Source of the DNA: Micromonospora sp. Llam0
GTDB lineage: Bacteria > Actinomycetota > Actinomycetes > Mycobacteriales > Micromonosporaceae
NCBI RefSeq assembly: GCF_003751085.1
Contig: NZ_RJJY01000001.1
Span: 1,798,001-1,862,000, forward strand
Length of the DNA stretch: 64,000 bases
Direction of reading: 5' to 3'
The first letter of the stretch is position 1. Each line of letters starts with the position of its first letter. The notes beneath the pieces are model-generated. The model had not been told where the DNA came from. It was given only the letters and a program-made list of their open reading frames with translations, and did no database searches. Shown here piece after piece: positions 17,389 through 24,808 of the stretch. The translations under genes and the position numbers were made by a program.

Positions 17389-18257
17389 CCCTTCAGTCCC
17401 GAGGTGGCGACCCCGTCGACCAGCAGACGCTGGAAGAACAGGAAGAACCCGATGACCGGCAGCAGCGCGAGCATCGACATGGCCATCAACGCACCGTAGT
17501 CGGACAGCGTGGTCTGGTCGATGTAGAGCTGCAGCGCCAACGGCAACGGGTACTTGTCCGGGGTGCTGAGGTAGATCAGCGGCGCGAGGAAGTCGTTCCA
17601 GGTCCAAATGAAGGTGAAGATGGCCGTGGTGACCATCGCGGGCCGGGACAACGGCAGCACCACGTGCCAGAAGATGCCCCACGGCCCGGCGCCGTCGATC
17701 CGGGCCGACTCGTCCAGCTCGTGCGGGATGCCGCGCATGAACTGGACCATCAAGAAGACGAAGAACGCCTCGGCGGCGAGGAACTTGCCGGCCAGCAGCG
17801 GTACATAGGTGTCGACCAGGCCGAGGTTCTGGAAGACCGCGTACTGCGGGACGATCAGCACGTGGAACGGCAGCAGCAGGGTCGAGATCATCAGTACGAA
17901 CAGGACGGTCCGGCCACGGAACCGCAGCCGGGCGAAGGCGTAGCCGGCCAGCGCCGACGACGCCACCGTCCCGACCACGGCGAGCACCGCCAGCACCGCC
18001 GAATTCCAGAAGAACCGCAGCACGCTGATACCGGCCATGCCCTCGGCCGCCCGCTGGTAGTTGCCCAGCGTCGGTTCCTGGGGAAACAGTTCCAGGCTGC
18101 CGACGATCGACCCGGACGGTTTGAACGAGGCGGAGACGACCCAGACCACCGGGTAGAGGATCACCGCCAGCAGGGCCACCGCCGCCAGATGCCAGCCGAC
18201 GCTGCCGAGACGTCGCCGCCGGGTGGCGGCGCCCGCCGTGCGGGACGCGGGGGTCAA
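17385..18257 (-). CDS. Carbohydrate ABC transporter permease, MalG-type
   Basis: 290 aa, six membrane helices. The EAA loop, which contacts the ATPase, reads ESARIDGAGPWGIFWHVVLP near residues 185-204. The protein begins with a TTG in a TTGA overlap with the upstream permease stop. That gives the expected length, while the long in-frame upstream extension is only a shadow of the other permease. It forms the channel with the MalF-type partner. The ATPase is not in the operon; actinomycetes often use a shared MsiK-type ATPase encoded elsewhere. Confidence 0.9.
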   Translation of the reverse strand: MTPASRTAGAATRRRRLGSVGWHLAAVALLAVILYPVVWVVSASFKPSGSIVGSLELFPQEPTLGNYQRAAEGMAGISVLRFFWNSAVLAVLAVVGTVASSALAGYAFARLRFRGRTVLFVLMISTLLLPFHVLIVPQYAVFQNLGLVDTYVPLLAGKFLAAEAFFVFLMVQFMRGIPHELDESARIDGAGPWGIFWHVVLPLSRPAMVTTAIFTFIWTWNDFLAPLIYLSTPDKYPLPLALQLYIDQTTLSDYGALMAMSMLALLPVIGFFLFFQRLLVDGVATSGLKG

Positions 18258-19213
18258 CGGTTGTCTCCCGAGTAGTGGACCCAGCCACGGGCGGTCCGGA
18301 ACAGCATCGCGGTCACCAGCCCCACGCCGAGCAGTAGCATCCAGGCCATCGCCGAGGCGTAGCCCATCCGGAAGTCGGTGAAGCCCCGGTCGTAGAGGTA
18401 GACCGTGTAGAACAGGGTCGAGCCGGCGGGGCTGCCGTTGCGGCCGCCGATGACGTACGCCGAGGTGAAGATCTGGAACGAGTTGATCGTCTCCAACAGC
18501 AGGTTGAAGAACAGCACCGGCGAGATCATCGGCAGGGTCACCGACCAGAAGCGACGCCCCCGGCCGGCGCCGTCCACCTCGGCGGCCTCGTACAGCTCGG
18601 CCGGCACCTGTTTGAGCCCGGCAAGGAAGATCACCATCGGTGCGCCGAACTGCCAGGCCGCCAGCAGCACCAGCATGAGCAGCGAGAAGTCGGGATTGCC
18701 GACCCACCCGCCGCTGTCCAGACCGACCCAGCTCAGCAGTCGGTCGACCACCGCGTCGTCGCTGAACAGCGCCTTCCAGACGATCGCGACGCTGACGCTG
18801 GCGCCGATCAGCGACGGCCCGTAGAACGCCGCCCGGTAGAAGCCCTGGCCGCGCCGTCGCTGGTTGAGCAGCATCGCCACCGCCAGCGCCGCGGCGAGCT
18901 TCAACGGTACGGCGAGCAGCACGTACCCGGCGGTGACCCGGACCGACTGCAGCCACCGGTCGTCGTCGACGAGTCGGCGGTAGTTGTCCAGCCCGACCCA
19001 CTCCGGCGTGGTGAACAGGTTGTAGTCGGTGAACGACAGGTACAGCGAGGCGGCCATCGGGCCGACCGTCAGCAGCAGCATGCCGACGATCCAGGGGGAC
19101 AGGAACAGGTAACCGGCCATCGGGTCGCCGTTGCGGCGACCCGATGGCGGCGTCGCCGGCCTACGGCGGCCTGCTGCCGCGGGCCGGGCGGAGTCGACGG
19201 TGGAGCTTGTCAT
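18254..19213 (-). CDS. Carbohydrate ABC transporter permease, MalF-type
   Basis: 319 aa. After a 30-residue charged N-terminus come six helices, beginning AGYLFLSPWIVGMLLL. The EAA loop is EAAEVDGAGRGRRFWSVTLP near 215-234. A GAGGAA Shine-Dalgarno lies 6 nt before ATG 19213. It is the second gene of the operon, 31 nt after the binding-protein stop. It pairs with the MalG-type permease; the transported sugar is not evident from the permease. Confidence 0.9.
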   Translation of the reverse strand: MTSSTVDSARPAAAGRRRPATPPSGRRNGDPMAGYLFLSPWIVGMLLLTVGPMAASLYLSFTDYNLFTTPEWVGLDNYRRLVDDDRWLQSVRVTAGYVLLAVPLKLAAALAVAMLLNQRRRGQGFYRAAFYGPSLIGASVSVAIVWKALFSDDAVVDRLLSWVGLDSGGWVGNPDFSLLMLVLLAAWQFGAPMVIFLAGLKQVPAELYEAAEVDGAGRGRRFWSVTLPMISPVLFFNLLLETINSFQIFTSAYVIGGRNGSPAGSTLFYTVYLYDRGFTDFRMGYASAMAWMLLLGVGLVTAMLFRTARGWVHYSGDNR

Positions 19214-19244
19214 CGGATTCCTCGGGCTGGTCACCGCGTACGGA

Positions 19245-20513
19245 TCAGGGCTCGAGGATCTCCTCGGCTTCGGCGAAGAGCTGGTCGACCGCCTCTGCCA
19301 CGCCGATCCGCCCGTAGTGCAGCTCTTCGCTGATCCGGATGAACGCTGCCTCGATGCTGCCGGCACCGCGCGGTGGTGCCGGTGGTGCCTGGGTGAGCTG
19401 GTCGGCGATGGTCTCCTCGTAGGCGGCCACGGCGGCCAGCGGCCCGTCGAGTTCGGCCGCGTCCCGCTGGGCGTTGGTGGCCGGCAGGCCACGGTTTCCG
19501 CCGAAGATCCGACCCACCTCGGGGTCGTTGATCATGAAGGAGATCAGTCTGGCAGCCGCCTCCGGATGCTCGGTGTCGGCCGACGTGCTCAGCAGCATCG
19601 CCGGCTTGAGGTACTGCCCGAGCTGCCCGGGGTTGTCGCTGGGCACCGGCCCCAGCCTGATCTCGGTGTCGGTCTCACCCGCGTACCGGGTGAGGAAGTT
19701 GTCCCAGCTGAGGTCGGAGGCGGCCAGGTCGTCGACCCACAGGGAGGCCGGTTTGATCTGGACGGCGGTCTCCACCGGCAGGACCACGTCCTGCTCGATC
19801 AGGTCCATGCCCTGCTGCCAGAACCGCGCCAGCCGTTCCTTGCTGAAGCCGAGGCGGCCGTCCTCGGTGAACAACGCGCTGCCCTCCTGGCGCAGTTGCG
19901 CCTCCAGGTTGTAGATCACTCCGGTGTAGTTGCCGCCGCCGTATGTGCCGGTCTCGGCCTTGATGGTGGCCATCGCGGCGTGGTAGTCGCGCCAGGTCCA
20001 GCCGATGGCTGGCGCGGGTACCCCGGCCTGCTCGAACAGTGCCGGGTTGTAGAACATGCTCCAGGTGTTGCCGCCGACCGGGACCGCGTACAGCGTGCCG
20101 TCGACCGCACCGGCACCGTCGAACCCGGCCAGCAGGTCGTCCAGGACGAGGTCCCCGCCGACGTGCTCGTCGAGGCCGCCGAGCACCCCCCGGTCGGCGT
20201 ACTCACGCAGGTAGGAGAAGTCCATCTGCAGGACGTCCGGCATGTTGCCGCCGGCGGTCTCGGTGGTCAACTTCTGCCAGTACGCCTCGTACTCCTGGAA
20301 GCTCGGCGTGACGGTGATGCCGGGGTTCTCTTCTTCGAACAGGTCGATCGCCTGCTGCATCAGATCGGCCCGATCGGCGTTGCCCCACCAGGAGTAGCGC
20401 AGCGCGACCTCGCCCGACTCGGTGTCGTCGCCGCAGGCGACGGTGCCGGTGGCGACCAGGCAGAGGGTGGCGATGATGGCCAGTGACCTGGTGAATCGTT
20501 TCAATACTGCCAT
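19245..20513 (-). CDS. Sugar ABC transporter substrate-binding lipoprotein
   Basis: 422 aa. A signal peptide (residues 1-27) ends in TGTVACG, a lipobox-like sequence whose cysteine would be lipidated. The rest is a family 1 extracellular binding protein: RYSWWGNADRADL, MPDVLQMDFSYLREYAD and GNTWSMFYNPALFEQAG are typical. Aromatic residues in these segments would stack on the sugar. ATG 20513 is preferred to the upstream ATG because GGAGG lies 8 nt before it. It is first in the operon and preceded by a LacI-type palindrome. The ligand is unknown; a plant or fungal oligosaccharide is plausible. Confidence 0.9.
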   Translation of the reverse strand: MAVLKRFTRSLAIIATLCLVATGTVACGDDTESGEVALRYSWWGNADRADLMQQAIDLFEEENPGITVTPSFQEYEAYWQKLTTETAGGNMPDVLQMDFSYLREYADRGVLGGLDEHVGGDLVLDDLLAGFDGAGAVDGTLYAVPVGGNTWSMFYNPALFEQAGVPAPAIGWTWRDYHAAMATIKAETGTYGGGNYTGVIYNLEAQLRQEGSALFTEDGRLGFSKERLARFWQQGMDLIEQDVVLPVETAVQIKPASLWVDDLAASDLSWDNFLTRYAGETDTEIRLGPVPSDNPGQLGQYLKPAMLLSTSADTEHPEAAARLISFMINDPEVGRIFGGNRGLPATNAQRDAAELDGPLAAVAAYEETIADQLTQAPPAPPRGAGSIEAAFIRISEELHYGRIGVAEAVDQLFAEAEEILEP

Positions 20514-20573
20514 CAGAAACCTCCGGATCCGAGCTGACCAGCAGGTGCGTACCCACGTGTCGCGGGCCACGGG

Positions 20574-20586
20574 AAGCGCTTGTCAA
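20574..20586 (-). promoter_or_regulatory. LacI-family-type operator overlapping a consensus -35 of the sugar operon
   Basis: The 8-bp palindrome AAGCGCTT (20574-20581) has the central CG typical of LacI/CebR operators. On the minus strand the hexamer TTGACA (20586-20581) runs directly into it. A repressor bound here would block the promoter of the binding-protein gene, about 60 nt downstream. A clear -10 is not seen, and the regulator gene is not adjacent. Confidence 0.55.
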
Positions 20587-20711
20587 CGTAGGTTAGGAGT
20601 CAGTTACATGTGCGTCAATGGCTGACTTGAACGTTACAATTCCGCGACATGCCGGCCGACCCGGGCCGGTCCGGGGCGGCACACCGGCCGCCCGGGTCGT
20701 ACCATCGCGAC

Positions 20712-20963
20712 ATGGCAGAGATGGTCACCCTGCGGCTGAGCCCGCAGACCCTGGCCCGGGCGCGGGCCGCTGCCGAACGGGACGGGATGACGCTCTCCGA
20801 CTGGATCGACCGGGCCGCCCGCCGGGAAGCCCGCCGCGACGCCGCCCGGGTACACGAGGAGTGGCTGGCCGCCAACCCGGAGGTCCGCGACGAACTGGAC
20901 GGCTTCGACGAACTCGCCGACACGCTGGAGTCCGGCTGGTCCGACCTGTCTGACGCAGCGTGA
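20712..20963 (+). CDS. Ribbon-helix-helix antitoxin
   Basis: 83 aa. The N-terminus MAEMVTLRLSPQTLARARAAAERDGMT is a ribbon-helix-helix DNA-binding domain. The acidic C-terminal tail (FDELADTLESGWSDL) is of the sort that wraps the toxin. The stop overlaps the toxin start as GTGA. A TACCAT box ends 6 nt before ATG 20712, so translation may be leaderless. Type II antitoxins of this kind repress their own operon. Confidence 0.85.
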   Translation: MAEMVTLRLSPQTLARARAAAERDGMTLSDWIDRAARREARRDAARVHEEWLAANPEVRDELDGFDELADTLESGWSDLSDAA

Positions 20964-21274
20964 ACCGCGGCGAGATCTGGACCGTCGGCGAGCGCTCCGA
21001 CCTGCGCTACCGGGTGGTGGTGCTGTCCGGCGACGCGCACAACGAGCGACCCAGGGCCGCCCCGTACTGCGCGCCGATCGTCCGCCAGCGCGGCGCCACC
21101 AGCCTGCCGCCGTTCGTGGTGCCGCTGGCCGAGACCGACCCGCTGTCCGGGGTCGTGGTGGTCAACCGGATGCGCCGCATCTCCGGCCGGTCCGGGGCGG
21201 AGCGGGTCGGCATGGTCACCGGCGCCAGCATGGCCCGCCTGGAAGAGGCGATGCGGGACCTGTTCGACCTCTGA
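20960..21274 (+). CDS. PemK/MazF-family endoribonuclease toxin
   Basis: 104 aa. The MazF/PemK fold is seen in NRGEIWTVG at the start, RYRVVVLSG, and the later strands FVVPLAETDPLSGVVVVNRM with RRISGRSG. These toxins cut single-stranded RNA at short motifs. The start is inside the antitoxin stop, so the pair is co-translated with antitoxin first, as usual for this family. No fusion or truncation is seen. The cleavage motif cannot be predicted. Confidence 0.87.
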   Translation: MNRGEIWTVGERSDLRYRVVVLSGDAHNERPRAAPYCAPIVRQRGATSLPPFVVPLAETDPLSGVVVVNRMRRISGRSGAERVGMVTGASMARLEEAMRDLFDL

Positions 21275-21302
21275 CGGGGTGCGGTCGCGGCCCGGCACCT
21301 CG

Positions 21303-21339
21303 GACGGGTGCAATCCCCGTCGACGCTGGCGCAAGCGTC
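21303..21339 (+). other. Tandem hairpins in the leader of the molybdopterin oxidoreductase gene
   Basis: Two perfect 6-bp stems follow one another without a gap: GACGGG/CCCGTC (21303-21321, 7-nt loop) and GACGCT/AGCGTC (21322-21339, 6-nt loop). They lie 29 nt after the toxin stop and 23 nt before the oxidoreductase ATG. They could be the toxin-operon terminator or a structured 5' leader. No known riboswitch class is recognised. Confidence 0.4.
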
Positions 21340-21362
21340 CGGCCGGATGGTACGACGGTCCG

Positions 21363-21965
21363 ATGGGTATCGTGTCGCCCGGCTTCCAGGGCCGTCCACG
21401 TTCTCCCGGCGCTGTCACCCTGCCGCCGGGCCAGTATCTGACCGAGGACTTCCCGGTGCTGTCCGCCGGCCCGACCCCGCGCATCGACGTCGCCGGCTGG
21501 CAGTTCGTGATCACCACCGAGGACGGCACCGAGCAGCGGTGGAGCTGGCCGGAGCTGCTCGATCTGCCCAGCGAGGACGTCACCGTCGACCTGCACTGCG
21601 TGACCAAGTGGTCCAAGCTCGGCACCCGCTGGCACGGGGTCTCCCTCGACACCCTGCTGGCCGACATCGACACCAGCGCCGACTACGCCCTTGCCCACTC
21701 GTACGGTGGGTACACGACCAACCTGCCGCTGGCCGACCTGCTCGACGGGCAGGCATGGATCGCCTACCGCTACGACGACGCCGACCTGAGCCCGGAGCAC
21801 GGCGGCCCGGCCCGGCTGCTGGTGCCGCACCTGTATCTGTGGAAGTCCGCCAAATGGGTGCACGGCATCCGACTGCTGACCGACGACGAACCGGGCTTCT
21901 GGGAGACCGCCGGCTACCACGATTACGGTGACCCATGGCGCGAGCAGCGGTACCAGGGCGACTGA
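21363..21965 (+). CDS. Sulfite-oxidase-fold molybdopterin-dependent oxidoreductase (MsrP/YedY-like)
   Basis: 200 aa, the short cytoplasmic form of the oxidoreductase molybdopterin-binding domain. The cofactor region contains VDLHCVTKWSKLGTRWHGV, whose cysteine (Cys79 from ATG 21363) is placed as the Mo ligand of this family. Next come HSYGGYTTNLPL and a C-terminal KSAKWVHGIRL, the pterin-contacting segment. Unlike periplasmic MsrP it has no signal peptide. It overlaps the downstream ferredoxin-reductase-like gene by 31 nt, so electrons may come from that flavoprotein rather than from a haem partner. The substrate is unknown. Confidence 0.82.
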   Translation: MGIVSPGFQGRPRSPGAVTLPPGQYLTEDFPVLSAGPTPRIDVAGWQFVITTEDGTEQRWSWPELLDLPSEDVTVDLHCVTKWSKLGTRWHGVSLDTLLADIDTSADYALAHSYGGYTTNLPLADLLDGQAWIAYRYDDADLSPEHGGPARLLVPHLYLWKSAKWVHGIRLLTDDEPGFWETAGYHDYGDPWREQRYQGD

Positions 21966-22687
21966 GTTGGCGGGTGGCCCGCCTCGCCGCCGTCCGCGAC
22001 GAGACGCCGACCGCCCGTACCCTGCTGCTCGACGTGCCGGACTGGCCCGGACACCTGCCCGGCCAGCACGTCGACGTGCGGCTCACCGCCGCCGACGGTT
22101 ACCAGGCACAGCGCAGCTACTCGGTCGCCAACGCGGCCGACGGCGACCGGGTCGAGCTGACCGTGCAGCGGGTGCCCGACGGCGAGGTCTCCGGCTACCT
22201 GGCCGGCCCGTACGCGGTCGGTGACCCGGTGGAGATCCGTGGACCGGTCGGCGGCTGGTTCGTGTGGCGACCGGAGGCCACCGAGCCGGTGCTGTTGATC
22301 GCCGGCGGCTCCGGCATCGTGCCGCTGATGGCGATGATCCGCGCCAGGCGGGCGGCCGGCAGCCGGGTGCCGTTCCGGCTGATCTACTCGGTGCGTACGC
22401 CGGTCGACGTCTACTACGCCGACGAACTGCGCCGCCGGGCCCGTGACGACGCGGGCCTCGACGTCAGCTACGTCTACACCCGGCAGGCACCCGAGGACTG
22501 GCCCGGTCAGGTCGGCCGGATCGGGGTGGCTCGGGTCAACACCGACGGCTGGCCGGCGATGCTCGAACCGGCCTGCTACGTCTGCGGGCCGACCGGCTTC
22601 GTGGAGACGGTCGCCGACATCCTGATCGCCCTCGGGCACGACCCCCGCCGCATCCGCACGGAACGATTCGGACCCACCGGAGGTTGA
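21935..22687 (+). CDS. Ferredoxin-reductase-like FAD/NAD(P)-binding oxidoreductase
   Basis: 250 aa. FAD-binding motif RSYSVANA is near residue 60 (the RxYS pattern), followed by a phosphate-binding GPYAVGDPVEIRGPVGGW. The NAD(P) site is LLIAGGSGIVPLMAMIR (about 122-138) and the end has CYVCGPTGFVETVADIL, the usual CG motif of this fold. There is no 2Fe-2S domain. It overlaps the molybdoenzyme gene by 31 nt. Inference: it passes electrons from NAD(P)H to the molybdoenzyme, a cytoplasmic counterpart of the MsrPQ pair. Confidence 0.88.
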   Translation: MARAAVPGRLSWRVARLAAVRDETPTARTLLLDVPDWPGHLPGQHVDVRLTAADGYQAQRSYSVANAADGDRVELTVQRVPDGEVSGYLAGPYAVGDPVEIRGPVGGWFVWRPEATEPVLLIAGGSGIVPLMAMIRARRAAGSRVPFRLIYSVRTPVDVYYADELRRRARDDAGLDVSYVYTRQAPEDWPGQVGRIGVARVNTDGWPAMLEPACYVCGPTGFVETVADILIALGHDPRRIRTERFGPTGG

Positions 22688-22688
22688 C

Positions 22689-23024
22689 ATGACCGACCAG
22701 CCCGTGACGTCGGTGGTGCCCGACGGACGTCACCTGACGGACGAGCAGCACCTGCCCGACGAGCACCACCTGGACGGTAACGCGCTGGCCGGTCCGCTTG
22801 GCGAGATCTTCGCGGTGGACGTCACCACCGCGATCGGCCGCTGCGCCAGCTGCGGGCGGGCCGGACCGCTCGCCGCCCTGATGGTCTACTCCGACGCGCC
22901 CGGCCTGGTCGCCCGCTGCCCGCACTGCACCGGGGTGCTGCTGCGACTGGTACGCGGCCCGGTCGACGTCTGGCTCGACCTGCACGGCGCGCTGAGCCTG
23001 CGGATCGCCGTACCGACGGGTTGA
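22689..23024 (+). CDS. DUF6510-type zinc-ribbon protein
   Basis: 111 aa. After a His/Asp-rich N-terminus (EQHLPDEHHLDGNALAG) come two CxxC pairs, RCASCGRAG and ARCPHCTG. These should form a zinc ribbon or possibly hold an iron site. The C-terminus is a short beta segment (GPVDVWLDLHGALSL). The gene starts 1 nt after the reductase stop, so it belongs to the molybdoenzyme operon. DUF6510 is common beside such enzymes in actinobacteria; its role is not known. Confidence 0.75.
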   Translation: MTDQPVTSVVPDGRHLTDEQHLPDEHHLDGNALAGPLGEIFAVDVTTAIGRCASCGRAGPLAALMVYSDAPGLVARCPHCTGVLLRLVRGPVDVWLDLHGALSLRIAVPTG

Positions 23025-23035
23025 GCATCTCCGGC

Positions 23036-23068
23036 CCGCCGTACCGGCCGGGGTGACCGGCACGGCGG
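23036..23068. terminator. Bidirectional terminator between DUF6510 and DoxX
   Basis: Arms 23036-23047 and 23057-23068 pair over 12 bp with one A:C mismatch and a 9-nt loop. They lie 11 nt after each of the two convergent stops. Confidence 0.7.
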
Positions 23069-23079
23069 ACCTGATCAAC

Positions 23080-23463
23080 TCAGCCGGTGAACGGCGCGGG
23101 ACCGAACCGGCCCCAGGCGACGAAGGCGGCCATCGCGGCATAGACCAGGTCGGGCAGGACCGTCAGGCGTTCGCCGCGTCGTAGCCGCATGGTCGCCGCA
23201 CCGGTGAACAGCACCGCGACGCAGACCGCGGTCACCGGCACCAGGACCGGGGCGATGCCGAGCACCGCCGGCAGGATCAGCCCTGCCGCCGCCAACAGCT
23301 CCAGGATCGTGATGACCCACAGCGCGCGGGGGCTGAAGTCCATCACCCACTCCCCGGCCCGACCCATCGAGGCCAGCTTCTCCCGGGGCACCAGCACCTT
23401 CCCAGTGCTGACCACCATGGCGACGGCCAGCCAGCCGGTGACGATCCACAGTACGAGATTCAT
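23080..23463 (-). CDS. DoxX-family membrane protein
   Basis: 127 aa, four hydrophobic helices, with the DoxX-type sequence FSPRALWVITILELLAAAGLILP in the second. Family members are small membrane proteins linked to oxidative stress and thiol-redox functions. The ATG overlaps the sigma-factor stop by 4 nt, so it is translated with the ECF41 gene. Genes of this kind are typical ECF41 partners, encoding DoxX, carboxymuconolactone-decarboxylase or oxidoreductase proteins. It probably acts downstream of the sigma factor. Confidence 0.82.
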   Translation of the reverse strand: MNLVLWIVTGWLAVAMVVSTGKVLVPREKLASMGRAGEWVMDFSPRALWVITILELLAAAGLILPAVLGIAPVLVPVTAVCVAVLFTGAATMRLRRGERLTVLPDLVYAAMAAFVAWGRFGPAPFTG

Positions 23464-24386
23464 GGTTGTCCTTTCGACCGGTCGCGAGCGGCACGTACCA
23501 CGGTGGTGGGGTCGCCGACCGGGCCCAGGTGCCGCAACTTGTCCGGGTTGGCGATGGAGTGGATCGCGCGGACCCGCCCGTTGGCGATGTCCAGCCCGAT
23601 GACCCCGACCAGCTGGTCCTGCGGGTCGTAGGCGGTCACGCCGGGTTGTCCGTTGACCGAGGCCGGCCTCAGCCGTACCCCGAGATCCGGCAGCCGGGGC
23701 AGCCAGGCCGCCAGGACCCGGGCCACCCGGGTACGCCCGCGCACCGGCCGGGGAAGCGCGGGTACCTTGCCGCCGCCGTCGCCGTGCATCGCCACGTCGT
23801 GCGCCAGCAACTGCTCCAACGCCGGCAGGTCGCCCTGCTGCGCGGCGGCGAAGAACCGCCGGGCCAGCTCGTCGCGTTGCTGCCGGGTGGTGTGGTAGCG
23901 CGGTCGGCGCGCGCGAATCTTCTCGCGCGCCCGGGCGACCAGGTGCCGGGCGCCGTCCACGTCGGCACCGACGATCTCGGCGACCTGCGGGTACGGGTAG
24001 TCGAACACCTCGCGCAGTAGGAACGCGGCGCGCTGCTGCGCTGACAGATTTTCCAGCAGGACGAGAAAGGCCAGTGACAGTGAATCGGCGGTCTCCGCCT
24101 GCTCGGCCGGTGTGGGGTCGGTGACCAGTGGCTCGGGCAGCCACTCGCCGACGTAGCGCTCCCGTCGGGCCCGGGCCGAGCGGAGCTGGTCGATGGCCAG
24201 CCGGGTGGCCAGCGTGGCGGCGTACGCCCGGGGTGAGCTGATCGCCTCGCCCCGCAGCGTGCTCTGGTGCATCCGCAGGAACGTCTCCTGCGTGACGTCC
24301 TCGGCCTCGCTGACGCTGCCGAGCATCCGGTAGGCGATGGTGAACGTCCATGGGCGCAGTTCGTCGTAGACGTCGGTGGGCGACAT
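23460..24386 (-). CDS. ECF41-type RNA polymerase sigma factor (SigJ-like) with SnoaL-like C-terminal domain
   Basis: 308 aa. Sigma region 2 (AYRMLGSVSEAEDVTQETF, about 19-37) and region 4 (YPQVAEIVGADVDGARHLV) are joined by a linker with WLPEPL. The NTF2/SnoaL-like extension (about 185-295) carries DGGGK. WLPEP and DGGGR/K are the ECF41 hallmarks; in that group the extension replaces an anti-sigma factor by controlling the sigma core in cis. A matching promoter lies upstream (24457-24483), which suggests autoregulation. The DoxX gene is co-translated. Confidence 0.93.
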   Translation of the reverse strand: MSPTDVYDELRPWTFTIAYRMLGSVSEAEDVTQETFLRMHQSTLRGEAISSPRAYAATLATRLAIDQLRSARARRERYVGEWLPEPLVTDPTPAEQAETADSLSLAFLVLLENLSAQQRAAFLLREVFDYPYPQVAEIVGADVDGARHLVARAREKIRARRPRYHTTRQQRDELARRFFAAAQQGDLPALEQLLAHDVAMHGDGGGKVPALPRPVRGRTRVARVLAAWLPRLPDLGVRLRPASVNGQPGVTAYDPQDQLVGVIGLDIANGRVRAIHSIANPDKLRHLGPVGDPTTVVRAARDRSKGQP

Positions 24387-24456
24387 GGCCGGCTACCGCC
24401 GCCGTTCGGTACGGGTCGTCATCGGGTGGTCTCCGCTCGTTGTCCTCACCACCACA

Positions 24457-24483
24457 GACGAGACACCCCGACCCGGCATGACA
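24457..24483 (-). promoter_or_regulatory. ECF41-type promoter
   Basis: On the minus strand, TGTCATG (24483-24477) and CGTC (24460-24457) are 16 nt apart. This is close to the TGTCACA-N(about 16)-CGTC described for ECF41 targets. It lies 70 nt upstream of the sigma gene it should drive. Confidence 0.75.
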
Positions 24484-24728
24484 GGGTGTTACCCGGGTCA
24501 CAGCGCGACGCTAGTTGATCGCAACCTGGGGATCAGGAAAGCAGCGCGGTCGAGAGCAAGAGGCCGCCGGTGCGGAAACTGACGGCAGCCGACTCATCCC
24601 TGGCCCGGGGTAGAAGATCTTGTTTGGACAGTATCCACCTGGTGGATACCGCCTTCAACCATCTGCTTCGAGCAATTCCTTACTCTGTCGGGGATTACGT
24701 CGACGCGTATATGTCAAGAGGGGAGGCA
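24484..24728. other. Intergenic stretch between the ECF41 promoter and the insertion element
   Basis: No gene is supported here. The one open frame (24570-24884) runs into the insertion element and has no recognisable features. The only structure found is the 19-bp palindrome at 24631-24649. Confidence 0.6.
24631..24649. promoter_or_regulatory. Orphan 19-bp operator-like palindrome
   Basis: GTATCCACC and GGTGGATAC form a perfect inverted repeat around one central T. The size and spacing suit a dimeric TetR- or GntR-type repressor. No matching regulator gene is adjacent, and the gene it once controlled may have been separated by the insertion element. Confidence 0.5.
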
Positions 24729-24759
24729 GGGGATGCTTCCCGCTACGGGAAGCATCCCC
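24729..24759. repeat. Left copy of the 31-bp hairpin direct repeat
   Basis: A perfect 14-bp stem (GGGGATGCTTCCCG) with loop CTA. It is identical in sequence and orientation to 26605-26635, including the asymmetric loop. That points to target duplication rather than to part of the inverted repeat. Confidence 0.85.
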
Positions 24760-24802
24760 TCTCGTGTTTTGACCATCGGGGGGACCCTGATGGCTTATTC
24801 GG
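24760..24802. repeat. Left inverted repeat of the insertion element
   Basis: TCTCGTGTTTTGACC (24760-24774), a 7-nt unmatched spacer, then a 21-bp block (24782-24802). Both blocks are perfectly repeated in inverse orientation at 26562-26604. Confidence 0.85.
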
Positions 24803-24808
24803 TGTAGG

